From NCBI GenBank assembly GCA_948560485.1, contig CAOXUF010000037.1:1-13081 (forward strand): 13,081 nucleotides of DNA. The letters run 5' to 3'. Position numbers and translations under genes: made by a program. Under the pieces are notes generated by a model that made no database searches, was not told where the DNA came from, and was given only the letters and a program-made list of their open reading frames with translations. Below, piece by piece: positions 1 to 8,019 of this stretch; positions within the stretch are counted from its first letter, which is position 1; each line of letters starts with the position of its first letter. The DNA is from an uncultured Eubacterium sp. (lineage in GTDB: Bacteria > Bacillota_A > Clostridia > Lachnospirales > Lachnospiraceae).

Positions 1-1086
1 AACTACTTTCACACCTTGCTCAAAGCAGTAATTTAAAGCTTTTGCTTCATCTTCAATGCCAAATCTATAATCTTTATATTCTTCAAAATATGAAGATGCC
101 TGTACTGCAAGTATTTCAACAACGTCATTATTATAACAGCTTGCTACTCCTGCCATCTGTCTGTTGTTGTTTGCTTCCGCCGCTATAATACTTGCCACTC
201 CTGTTCCATGATCAGTTTTTGCCGGCTCATCACAATCTTTTAACAATACCGGGGTATCTCCTGTTATGTCTACTGAATATGGTGAAATCACATTTTTTAT
301 ATCAGGATGGTCGATCTGAACTCCTGTATCAATGACTCCTACCAACACCTTTTCATGAGAATGACTGGAAACATAATCCCATGCCTTCTTTACATTTATA
401 TTGTCTAAGTAATACTGTTTCTTAATATCTGGATCATTTGTTGCTTCCAGCGCTGTTTCTTCTACATCATAATAATCATTGCCATCCACTGCCTCTGTAA
501 TACTATACTGGCTATATGCTTCTGATGCCATGTCTACAGTCTGTCCTAATGATATAGAGATTTCCGCAACATAATCTCCTGTGAAATCTTTATAAATAGA
601 TTCTATATCTCCATTCTGTGCTTCACAGACTGCATGAATTTCCTCTTCTGTTGCATCTCCATCAAATATGGCTAAAACTTTTCCTGCTTCGAAACCATTT
701 TTATCTCCCTTGTTTCTTTCTTCTGCCGCTTCTTCATATGCCTCTACAACTTCATCGCTGCGGCTGTCCACAGTTTGCTGAAATTCTTTTAACTGCTCAA
801 ATTCTTCTGTCTCATAATAAGATGTCAGTGCAGAATTTAATGCTGCATTATAATCTGCTTCATCTTTATACTTATTCACTTCTTCTGCAGCTCTTGCCCC
901 ATCTTCCAAAGCTGCTTCCGCAATATCATCTAGTTTATTCTCTGAGATATTAACTTCTTCAATCTGGTCAAAAACTGTTACTGCTTTATTCTCAGCTTTT
1001 GTTGTAGTACTTTTAACAATATTGGCACTACATAATGATACCAGCATTGTCACTGCTAAAGTTACACTTGTTAATTTTTTCCTCAT
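1..1086 (-). CDS. Secreted subtilisin-like serine protease (peptidase S8 family), C-terminus beyond left edge
   Basis: This is the 5' part (362 codons) of a secreted S8 protease. The start at 1086 has an AGGAG ribosome binding site just upstream. The protein opens with an export signal (MRKK followed by a hydrophobic stretch to about residue 22). A long acidic, probably helical region follows (about 35-125), then an inhibitor-I9-like prodomain (about 135-200). The catalytic domain begins near 'NDPDIKKQYYLDNI' (217-230), a typical subtilase entry. The catalytic Asp is D253 in VIDTG and the catalytic His is H293 in DHGTG, 40 residues apart as expected. The catalytic Ser region lies outside the window, so activity cannot be confirmed. 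The family makes extracellular or wall-associated endopeptidases that mature by removing the prodomain. It lies downstream of the chitinase gene on the same strand, but a terminator separates them, so it is probably transcribed independently. Confidence 0.93.
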   Translation of the reverse strand, partial: MRKKLTSVTLAVTMLVSLCSANIVKSTTTKAENKAVTVFDQIEEVNISENKLDDIAEAALEDGARAAEEVNKYKDEADYNAALNSALTSYYETEEFEQLKEFQQTVDSRSDEVVEAYEEAAEERNKGDKNGFEAGKVLAIFDGDATEEEIHAVCEAQNGDIESIYKDFTGDYVAEISISLGQTVDMASEAYSQYSITEAVDGNDYYDVEETALEATNDPDIKKQYYLDNINVKKAWDYVSSHSHEKVLVGVIDTGVQIDHPDIKNVISPYSVDITGDTPVLLKDCDEPAKTDHGTGVASIIAAEANNNRQMAGVASCYNNDVVEILAVQASSYFEEYKDYRFGIEDEAKALNYCFEQGVKVV

Positions 1087-1211
1087 AATTTTCTCCTTTT
1101 CTCTTTATAATTAACAATTAAAACGTAACAGTTGAAACATTTTTTTGCAATATATAAAAATATTTTTATCTACATTTTTCTCATTATTTATAAGGATTTT
1201 AGGCGAAATAC

Positions 1212-1227
1212 GTCGATAAAAGTCGAT
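1212..1227. promoter_or_regulatory. Candidate operator: tandem GTCGAT repeats with 10-bp period
   Basis: GTCGAT occurs at 1212-1217 and 1222-1227, exactly one helical turn apart. On the minus strand this reads ATCGAC-TTTT-ATCGAC, with a weaker third copy (TTCGCC) one more 10-base step on. It is GC-containing in an otherwise AT-rich spacer, about 125-140 bases upstream of the protease start. Direct repeats in helical phase suit cooperative regulator binding, but I do not recognise the regulator. Function is inferred only. Confidence 0.3.
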
Positions 1228-1262
1228 GCCGAATAAAAATGTTTTTCTGCTTTATATTTTTA

Positions 1263-1306
1263 TAAAAAAAATGCTGTACAGATTGCAACTTTAATCTGTA
1301 CAGCAT
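1263..1306 (-). terminator. Rho-independent terminator of the chitinase gene
   Basis: A perfect 14-bp inverted repeat (ATGCTGTACAGATT at 1271-1284 with its complement at 1293-1306) has an 8-base loop and, on the minus strand, runs straight into seven T residues. It begins 12 bases after the chitinase stop codon. The arrangement is a textbook intrinsic terminator and separates the chitinase transcript from the downstream protease gene. Confidence 0.93.
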
Positions 1307-1317
1307 CATTAAAAAAC

Positions 1318-4300
1318 TTACTTTATTTTTACTCTTTTTGTCTGGGACCAGACTTTTGCTCCTTTCACCCGTACTCTAACATACAATTTTTTCTTAAATG
1401 CAAATTTTTTATTTCTAATAATTAATTTACACTTTTTAACAATCTTTTTAACAAGAAGTTTATTAAACTTTTTATTTTTTGCAATTTGTATTTGATATTT
1501 CTTTGCCCCTTTAACACTTTTAAAAGTAATATTTATTTTTTTTGCAGAGTTCTTTTTTCCCGCTGTTAAAACCTGAGAAGTTTCCAATGCACTTCTTCCT
1601 GCCATCATTTTCGGTGTTGCTTTCTTAAATTGGATGGTTGTTATTTTCGATTCTCCACCGTCATTTACAGCTGTTACTCCAATGGTGTAATTACCATCCT
1701 CTGCATCCTTAAAGAATTTATCAGCATTATATGCAGCATATGTACTACTTCCTACGTATCGTCCATTAATATAAAAATTATATTGTGTTGCTTCACTCAC
1801 TCCTGCCCATGCAAAGTAATTTGGAAGAGAACCGTCTCCTGCAGGTGCATGTGTCAGTCCGGTAACTGCTTCGGGTACTTTTACACCAATATCATGTGTT
1901 GGCATCTCTGTTGTAGTCTGAACCGGTGCTGGTGTAGTTAGTGCTGATGTCGGCTTTTCTGTAATCTGTTCCTGAGTCACAGTCTCTGTAGGTTTTGTTG
2001 TCATGTCTGCCCCACCTATTGCTGCATTCCTAAATAGAATTTCACCTTTTCCACCTGCATATTCAATTTCAATTACATTTATTTGCTTATTTAACGCTGA
2101 CAAATAAATAACTGCTCCTGCTCCCTGAATTGCTGAACCTGATGTTTCTATTCCATTTACCATCACCTTACTAATAGCCGCCGGTACCGTTACATAAATT
2201 CCTTCTTCTGCTGCAAAGCCAGGTTTCTGAACATTTACGATTCCTGTTAATGTGTGATTTGCATTATAGAATATTGTATTGCTTCCCGAAACAGCTTTCC
2301 ACTCTATATTTCCACTTGTTGGAGCCTCTGTTGTTTTGTCTTCCGTCGGCTTTTCTGTCGGTGTAGCTGTCGGTTTTTCAGTGGTTGGAACTTCTGTCGG
2401 CTTTTCCGTAGTAGGTGGTTCTGTCTGTTTCTCTGTTGTTACCTGCTCTGTAGGTCTCTGTGGCGTCGGTGCCTCTGTTGTCACCTGCTGCGTCGTTGTC
2501 TCTATCGTAGGAACTTCGCCACTTCCGAACTTTGATAAAAACGCTTTATTCTCTCTTGCAAAACTATTATTATTCTGTGCATTATCCCAATTAATAGACC
2601 ATGTCATAATTCCACCCATTCCCGGATAAGAATTGTTAAGTTCTGTAAAAGCTGCCTGTAACTCAGCGTTAGAAATTTGTCCGCTTCCCGCTGCATTCGC
2701 TGATGACGGAACACCAATAACAACCTGATCTGCTCTAAGCGGTGCAAACCATGTGGCATCTGTTGGTGCCACTCCAACTCCTTCTCCAACATGGAAACCA
2801 TCTAATAACATTTTGCACATTGCAACGACTGCATCTTTGTTTCCCATACTGTATGATTTGCCATCCGGCGCTGTTATTGCAATAGAATTATATAACTGAA
2901 CATGAACAAATGTTGTAATATCTCTCAACGCATTAATCATTGGAAGATATGAACCTGCTCTAGGATCACACCACTGGTTGATACCTGCATAATATGTGTA
3001 TCCCATCTGCATGTAAAATGTTTCCGGTGCCCAGGATAAAATAAAATCTTTACCATAACTGCTGACAATCCTTCTTATGGCAGTTGTCATATTCTTTAAC
3101 TGCGGTGAAGTAATCTGTCTGATATCTTTATCATTTCCCTGACTGAAATTAACTGAAGACTGCTCTAAATCAATATCAATACCATCAAAGCCATATTCAT
3201 TGACAAAGGATTTAATATCATTGACAAACTGATTGATTGCTCCTTCTGAATTCAGAGAGAAATATCCCTCATAACCGCCAATGGATAATACAACCTTCTT
3301 TCCCTTAGCCTGCAGTGCTTTTATATCTGCCTTAAAATCATTCTTTGTATAATCTGATGTCAATCCTGAGATATTAAACTGCATTTTACCATCTGTACTG
3401 CCTGCTGAAACCGGCTCTGCAAAAGATATATTGATAATATCCCAATTACTGTCAACATCCCTTAATTTAATAAATGGATTTCCTGAATTATGCCATGTAT
3501 GATAATAACCAATCAATACCGGTGCCTTTTTATTTCCCGGATTTACATTTTTTGTTGTAACTTCCTCTGTAGTTACAACTGGTGAAGTCGTAACTTCACT
3601 GCTTTTTACAATATAAGATATTGTTGTCTGCTCTGACTCTCCACCTTCATTTACAGCACTCACACCAATCGTATAAGTACCCTCTGATGGAAAGAATTTT
3701 GAATCCAGACTTACACTTTCACTGATTACTGTTGCAGCATAAATTCCATTCACGTATACCTTATAGGATTCTGCGTTTGCTGCTGCAGTCCATGCAAAAT
3801 AATATGGTAAATCTGCATTCCCTGCATATGTCAAACCGGTTGGGGCAGATGGTCTCTGAACAATATTCTTTGTTGTATCATTTTCTATTGTTGTTGGCTG
3901 CTGCTTTGTTGTAGTTATCTGTGTTTTTGTTGTTGTCGGTTCTTTTGTTGTAGTTGTAATGCCTGACTTTGGCAGAGAATCCATCAATGAATCCATCGCT
4001 TTTGCCCATGCATAACCATTCGTCGCATCCCAGTTAATTGACCATGTCATAACACCACGCAACGTCGGATACGCATTTGGAGGAGTAAATGAACCTGAAC
4101 TTCTCTTATAAACTAATGAATTTACTGCTGTTGATACGATACCCGGCTCAACATATCCACTGCCAGCCGCCTTTGATGTAGAAGGAACACCAATTGCAAC
4201 CTGATCCGGTCTTAAGCCGCCTTCTAATAAAAGTGTAGATAACGATGTGAGGAAATCTGCATTTCCCGGATTTACGTTTGCTCCACCATATCCAATCATT

Positions 4301-7101
4301 CCACCTGAGTTATAAAACTGTGGATAACAAATTGTTAAAATGTCTTTAATTTCCAGTGCCAACCGATAATACGCTGTTGTAATATCGTTCGCTGATAATC
4401 TGTCCGTCTGAATATAATATGTCTCAGGTGCCATTGTTATAATAAAGTTATCACCAAAATGATTGTGGACTTTTCTCAACGCACTGGCAATATAATTTGT
4501 TCCTGATACTGCTGCTCCCTCAAAATCAATATCAACACCTTCAAATCCATATTCCTCAATCATTGATATCAGACTTGAAGCAAACTGTTCTGATGAAGCT
4601 GCATCATTGATGTATGTAGTACCTTCCGCACCACCAACTGAGATAATTACATGCTGCCCTTTTGCTTTCAGCTCTTTAATTTCCTGAATAAACTGCGCTT
4701 TCGTATAACCACCAAGTGCATTAGACAAATCTTTATCCAGTTCAAATGTAACTTTACCCGGTACCGTTGATGAATTCGCAAATGATACGCATATCATATC
4801 ATAATATGAAGGTACATCTGATAATTTCAATGCAGTCGAACCATTTAAGAAATTATGCCAATAACCCGTTACCATATGCTCTGGTAAAGTTGTATTAACA
4901 GTATAGTTGTTTACTGTTGTCGTTTCTTCATGACCTGGATTTGTTGAACTTCCTGTTGTCTCAATATGAATTAAATCAGCTCTTTCTTTCCAAAGCGTAA
5001 AAGCCTCGGTAGGTGTCCATGCTGTATTAGAATTATGTGCATATGTACATTCATACACCTTGCCATTATAAGAAACAATTGCTCCTAAAGCATAAGCTAC
5101 ATTATTTGGTGACCACGCAGGATAACTTCCTGTTCCTACTGTGGAACCTGTCGTTGTTTGTGTTTTTGTTGTGTCCGGCTCTTTTTTTGTTGTTGTTACC
5201 GGAGTCTTTGTTGTCTCATCCTTTGTTGTAACTACCGGAGCCTTCGTTGTAGTTTCCTCTTTCTTCGTTGTGACTGCCGGAGCCTTCGTTGTAGTAATTT
5301 CGCTGGAATCACTATATAAAACAGTAGTTCCTAATTCCTCGCCTGATGTAACAGCTCTCGTTGTCATTAAAACCTGTGCAATATTCGCTTTATCTGCTGT
5401 CGTAGAAGATTTCAATGTAAATGTCATTGTTGCACCGGGTTCTAATGTTTTTCCTGACCATTCAGGAGGAGTTATAATTGTATAACCATCGCCTGATGTA
5501 ACCGTACCGCCGGAGCTCCAATCTCCTGTAAGTAATTCACCACTTTTTGTTTTAAAATAAAATTTAGGATAAACTACAGATTTTCCAAACTTTTCAGCCT
5601 GTGGCAACGCCGGCTTGTCTCCGCTTCCCGGAAGCGTTGCCACACTTGATTCCACAAGACTATTATTATTTTTTACTGTGAATGTATATGTGTTACCAGA
5701 AACACTAACGTCGATTGAAACGTTTTCTTTTTCAGGTACAACAATCTTTTGTGCTGGAATTGAAGAATCACCATATAAAGCCTTCTTCATTGTTCTTGTG
5801 ACAGAACTTGTGCTGTCCAGTGATGCCATCCACGAAATCAGCCCACCAAGATGTTTTTCTCTGACATACTGACCTTTCGTTGCAACAGATCTCTCATTAT
5901 CACAGGTAAAAAAGTAACCTGTATCTGCACTGTAATAATATGCAGCCTGTGCTGTTTCATCATAGTATTCCTTTAAGTTATATTTACTTATCAGCGAATC
6001 AATATCTCCATAAGCAAATGTTCCCGATGTCGTACCATCCGGTGCTTTCACACTGTTTGGCTCTGCAGTAGCATACAGACCCGGATTTTTAGGATCTTTA
6101 CCATCCGTTTTAACGCCTGCCCAGCCTCTTGTATATGGTGCAACACCTACTACAATTTTTGAATAATCAATGTCATTGCCATATGTATCTTCCAGATACT
6201 TTATACATGTATCAACCGAAAACTGTCCGTCTTTCTGCGTTTCATGATCATATGACTCATTGGTATAAAGTGCTGTCTGATGCCCTGTATAACCATTCCA
6301 TGCACCATTCAAGTCGTATGTCATCATATTTGCAAAATCAACAATTTCTAAAACTTTATCATATTCTATCTTTGACATCATTGCCGGTGATGCTGACATT
6401 GCACATGATAATTCATAATACTTTCCATCTACACTACCATAATAATCCAATTGATCTCTAATGGCCTGCATAAGAAGTGTGAAGTTTCTTGTATCGGCTT
6501 CAGAACCCTTACATCCCTTATCTATTGTAACACCATTTCCATCCGGATCCGGATTTCTGTCTGCTGTTGGATACTCCCAGTCGATATCTACGAAATCATA
6601 TCCGTAATAGTGAATAAATTTTGCAATATTCTTCGCAAAATTCTCTCTTGACTCCGCCTTAGCTGCAAGCTTTGGAAAATCACCGGATCTGGTCCATCCT
6701 CCAACAGAAATACCAATTTTCATATTCGGATACTTGTTTCTTAATAAAAGCATTGCTCCCAATACTCCACTATATAAACTGTCGTACCCTACTGAATATC
6801 CTACATTTGGATTTTCGTAATCTGCCCATGAATCACAAACATTCAAATTTCCTTCTGCATCCACATCCATAAACGCAAAATTCAAATGTGTAATTAAACT
6901 ACCGTCAATTTTGTCAGGTGTGAAATTTTTCTGTCCCACATAAATTGACCACTCTCCATAGTACATAACATTTCGATATGGTACCTCTTTTGTGTCTTGT
7001 TTTGCGTCACTGGCCTCTACCGGAGCTGTATATCCGGTAAATAAATTAATTACCATAATAAGCGCCATCAAGAAACCACTGATTCTTTTTGTAATTTGCA
7101 T
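1318..7101 (-). CDS. Secreted multidomain chitinase with three GH18 catalytic domains
   Basis: A 1927-residue secreted enzyme expected to hydrolyse beta-1,4-linked N-acetylglucosamine polymers by the substrate-assisted GH18 mechanism. The start has a GAAAGGGG ribosome binding site 7 bases upstream. Layout by residue: signal peptide 1-30; GH18-1 about 43-447 (SVGG 132-135; DFVDIDWE 169-176, acid E176; MTYD 260-263); beta-rich CBM2-like domain 453-600; Thr/Lys linker 602-655; CBM5/12-type chitin-binding module 660-706 with conserved aromatics; GH18-2 743-1047 (motif EGVDIDFE 854-861; QFYN 928-931); FN3-like 1084-1168; GH18-3 1193-1526 (DGIDIDLE 1306-1313; QLYN 1402-1405); TEKPT linker 1531-1596; unrecognised beta-rich domain 1597-1700; second FN3-like 1742-1828; very Lys-rich FN3-like tail 1851-1927. 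GH18-2, GH18-3 and the two FN3-like modules look like internal duplicates. GH18-1 is a different GH18 type (DWE, MxYD). No LPXTG or dockerin is present; the basic tail may hold it to the wall. Monocistronic by context. Confidence 0.95.
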   Translation of the reverse strand: MQITKRISGFLMALIMVINLFTGYTAPVEASDAKQDTKEVPYRNVMYYGEWSIYVGQKNFTPDKIDGSLITHLNFAFMDVDAEGNLNVCDSWADYENPNVGYSVGYDSLYSGVLGAMLLLRNKYPNMKIGISVGGWTRSGDFPKLAAKAESRENFAKNIAKFIHYYGYDFVDIDWEYPTADRNPDPDGNGVTIDKGCKGSEADTRNFTLLMQAIRDQLDYYGSVDGKYYELSCAMSASPAMMSKIEYDKVLEIVDFANMMTYDLNGAWNGYTGHQTALYTNESYDHETQKDGQFSVDTCIKYLEDTYGNDIDYSKIVVGVAPYTRGWAGVKTDGKDPKNPGLYATAEPNSVKAPDGTTSGTFAYGDIDSLISKYNLKEYYDETAQAAYYYSADTGYFFTCDNERSVATKGQYVREKHLGGLISWMASLDSTSSVTRTMKKALYGDSSIPAQKIVVPEKENVSIDVSVSGNTYTFTVKNNNSLVESSVATLPGSGDKPALPQAEKFGKSVVYPKFYFKTKSGELLTGDWSSGGTVTSGDGYTIITPPEWSGKTLEPGATMTFTLKSSTTADKANIAQVLMTTRAVTSGEELGTTVLYSDSSEITTTKAPAVTTKKEETTTKAPVVTTKDETTKTPVTTTKKEPDTTKTQTTTGSTVGTGSYPAWSPNNVAYALGAIVSYNGKVYECTYAHNSNTAWTPTEAFTLWKERADLIHIETTGSSTNPGHEETTTVNNYTVNTTLPEHMVTGYWHNFLNGSTALKLSDVPSYYDMICVSFANSSTVPGKVTFELDKDLSNALGGYTKAQFIQEIKELKAKGQHVIISVGGAEGTTYINDAASSEQFASSLISMIEEYGFEGVDIDFEGAAVSGTNYIASALRKVHNHFGDNFIITMAPETYYIQTDRLSANDITTAYYRLALEIKDILTICYPQFYNSGGMIGYGGANVNPGNADFLTSLSTLLLEGGLRPDQVAIGVPSTSKAAGSGYVEPGIVSTAVNSLVYKRSSGSFTPPNAYPTLRGVMTWSINWDATNGYAWAKAMDSLMDSLPKSGITTTTKEPTTTKTQITTTKQQPTTIENDTTKNIVQRPSAPTGLTYAGNADLPYYFAWTAAANAESYKVYVNGIYAATVISESVSLDSKFFPSEGTYTIGVSAVNEGGESEQTTISYIVKSSEVTTSPVVTTEEVTTKNVNPGNKKAPVLIGYYHTWHNSGNPFIKLRDVDSNWDIINISFAEPVSAGSTDGKMQFNISGLTSDYTKNDFKADIKALQAKGKKVVLSIGGYEGYFSLNSEGAINQFVNDIKSFVNEYGFDGIDIDLEQSSVNFSQGNDKDIRQITSPQLKNMTTAIRRIVSSYGKDFILSWAPETFYMQMGYTYYAGINQWCDPRAGSYLPMINALRDITTFVHVQLYNSIAITAPDGKSYSMGNKDAVVAMCKMLLDGFHVGEGVGVAPTDATWFAPLRADQVVIGVPSSANAAGSGQISNAELQAAFTELNNSYPGMGGIMTWSINWDNAQNNNSFARENKAFLSKFGSGEVPTIETTTQQVTTEAPTPQRPTEQVTTEKQTEPPTTEKPTEVPTTEKPTATPTEKPTEDKTTEAPTSGNIEWKAVSGSNTIFYNANHTLTGIVNVQKPGFAAEEGIYVTVPAAISKVMVNGIETSGSAIQGAGAVIYLSALNKQINVIEIEYAGGKGEILFRNAAIGGADMTTKPTETVTQEQITEKPTSALTTPAPVQTTTEMPTHDIGVKVPEAVTGLTHAPAGDGSLPNYFAWAGVSEATQYNFYINGRYVGSSTYAAYNADKFFKDAEDGNYTIGVTAVNDGGESKITTIQFKKATPKMMAGRSALETSQVLTAGKKNSAKKINITFKSVKGAKKYQIQIAKNKKFNKLLVKKIVKKCKLIIRNKKFAFKKKLYVRVRVKGAKVWSQTKRVKIK
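2314..2511. repeat. Low-complexity TEKPT-type linker coding repeat
   Basis: Imperfect tandem copies encode a Pro/Thr/Glu/Lys linker (units such as TTEKPTE and VPTTEKPT, chitinase residues about 1531-1596) between GH18-3 and the following beta-rich domain. Such linkers are flexible, and their DNA is prone to length change. The composition differs from the TTTK-type linkers earlier in the same protein. Confidence 0.8.
3868..3960. repeat. Short TTTK-type linker coding repeat
   Basis: This encodes a Thr/Lys-rich linker (chitinase residues about 1048-1078, units like TTTKEPTTTKTQ) joining GH18-2 to the first FN3-like module. It repeats the vocabulary of the longer linker at 5137-5298. Confidence 0.7.
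5137..5298. repeat. TTTK-type linker coding repeat
   Basis: This encodes a Thr/Lys-rich low-complexity linker (chitinase residues about 602-655, units like TTTKAPxVTTK) between the CBM2-like domain and the chitin-binding module. Plus-strand open frames across it are by-products of the repeat. Confidence 0.8.
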
Positions 7102-7154
7102 ATAATTTCCCCTTTCAATAATTAATATGCAAATGATACCATTTAGCCATTTAT

Positions 7155-7184
7155 TACCTAAGGAGCCATTTTTTATTTTAGGTA
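7155..7184. promoter_or_regulatory. Inverted repeat TACCTAA/TTAGGTA in chitinase promoter region
   Basis: Perfect 7-base arms at 7155-7161 and 7178-7184 are separated by 16 bases, 54-83 bases upstream of the chitinase start. The arm centres are 23 bp apart, about two helical turns, which suits a dimeric regulator. An AAACGTTT palindrome lies a little further upstream (7197-7204). I see no strong -35/-10 pair here; TATCAT at about 17 bases downstream of one arm is only a weak -10 candidate. Regulatory role is inferred. Confidence 0.3.
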
Positions 7185-7239
7185 CTTATATTTATGAAAC
7201 GTTTTTTTTGAACAATTTTTATTACATTTTTCCCGTTTT

Positions 7240-7992
7240 TTAGTCCAATTTTAATCCTTTTAATAAACTTTCTAAAGATGTTCCAATATTCTCAACTTTA
7301 GGAATGTTGTTCTTTATTTCTTCTTCCTCTTGTACACGCTGCTCTTCAAGTAAGTCCCTGATACTCAGACTTATTTTTCCATTTTCATTTTTAATGACCT
7401 TAGCCTGAACCACCTGCCCCACTTCTAAAACCTCTTTTGGTGACTTTATATGATTGGTTGAAATCTGAGAAATATGTACCAAACCGGTTACATCATTTCC
7501 TAAATCTACAAACGCCCCATAAGTTTGAAGAGATTCAACTTTACCTTCCACAACAGAACCAACTTCTATCTTAGAAACAGCCATTTCCTTCTGTGCCTTT
7601 CTGACCGCTGCTGATTCTTCCCTCAAAATTTCTCTTGCTGACAGTACCAGTTTACTTTTTTCCATATCAGCCTCAATAACACGTACTCTGATATCTCTTC
7701 CAAGCCAGACATTGGTATCTTCTACATGATTGATATCCAGTCTGCTCACAGGGATAAATCCGCGTACTCCCTCAACCAGGGCAATCACGCCTTTGTTTAC
7801 AATTCCTGATACAATAACCGGTAAAATCTCACCTGATTCTTTGTACTTATAAATTTTTTCCCAGGCAAGCAATGTGTCTGTGTCGTACTCGCCATTGCCC
7901 ATATAAGCATATGATTGCTCGAGTGCCTGTCCTAAGTTTTCCATGTTTTCCTCTGTAGTTTCTACTACATTCTCTGTGTTTTTTTCTTCCAT
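7240..7992 (-). CDS. S1 RNA-binding domain protein (ribosomal protein S1-like, two S1 motifs)
   Basis: A 250-residue cytoplasmic protein with an acidic, low-complexity head (1-35) and two S1 OB-fold domains at about 52-121 and 143-212. The second is the more canonical, with the GKVESLQTYGAFVDLG and GLVHISQIS signatures; the first has the matching KGVIALVEGVRGFIPVSRL. A charged coiled tail (about 213-232) and a short hydrophobic C-terminus follow. The family binds single-stranded RNA, and short clostridial S1-like proteins of this type are often labelled ribosomal protein S1. Full-length S1 in other bacteria has four to six motifs, so this is a short paralogue or the clostridial form. The start has AAGGAG 7-8 bases upstream. 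It is the second gene of an operon, 27 bases after the EEP-fold enzyme gene. No clear terminator follows the stop. Confidence 0.88.
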   Translation of the reverse strand: MEEKNTENVVETTEENMENLGQALEQSYAYMGNGEYDTDTLLAWEKIYKYKESGEILPVIVSGIVNKGVIALVEGVRGFIPVSRLDINHVEDTNVWLGRDIRVRVIEADMEKSKLVLSAREILREESAAVRKAQKEMAVSKIEVGSVVEGKVESLQTYGAFVDLGNDVTGLVHISQISTNHIKSPKEVLEVGQVVQAKVIKNENGKISLSIRDLLEEQRVQEEEEIKNNIPKVENIGTSLESLLKGLKLD

Positions 7993-8019
7993 GATAATCT
8001 CCTTTTCATCATTTTGATT

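Noticed and set aside
5..26. Lipoprotein signal for the S8 protease (Cys19 after LVSL)
   Set aside because: The position is plausible, but Leu at -1 does not fit the lipobox (usually Gly/Ala/Ser). An ordinary signal peptide is more likely. The Cys is encoded near 1030, not at the left edge of the window.
2314..2511. Tandem repeats considered as a CRISPR or VNTR array
   Set aside because: The units are short, imperfect and in coding phase (TEKPT), without unique spacers. It is a protein linker.
5141..5485. Val/Phe/Ser-rich plus-strand open frame opposite the chitinase
   Set aside because: It is the antisense of the Thr/Lys linker repeat, has no ribosome binding site and shows repeat-driven composition. 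The minus-strand gene is certain.
7196..7205. Possible CcpA cre site (TGAAACGTTT)
   Set aside because: The base between TGAAA and CG required by the cre consensus is missing, and the right arm lacks the final CA. It is kept only as a generic palindrome.
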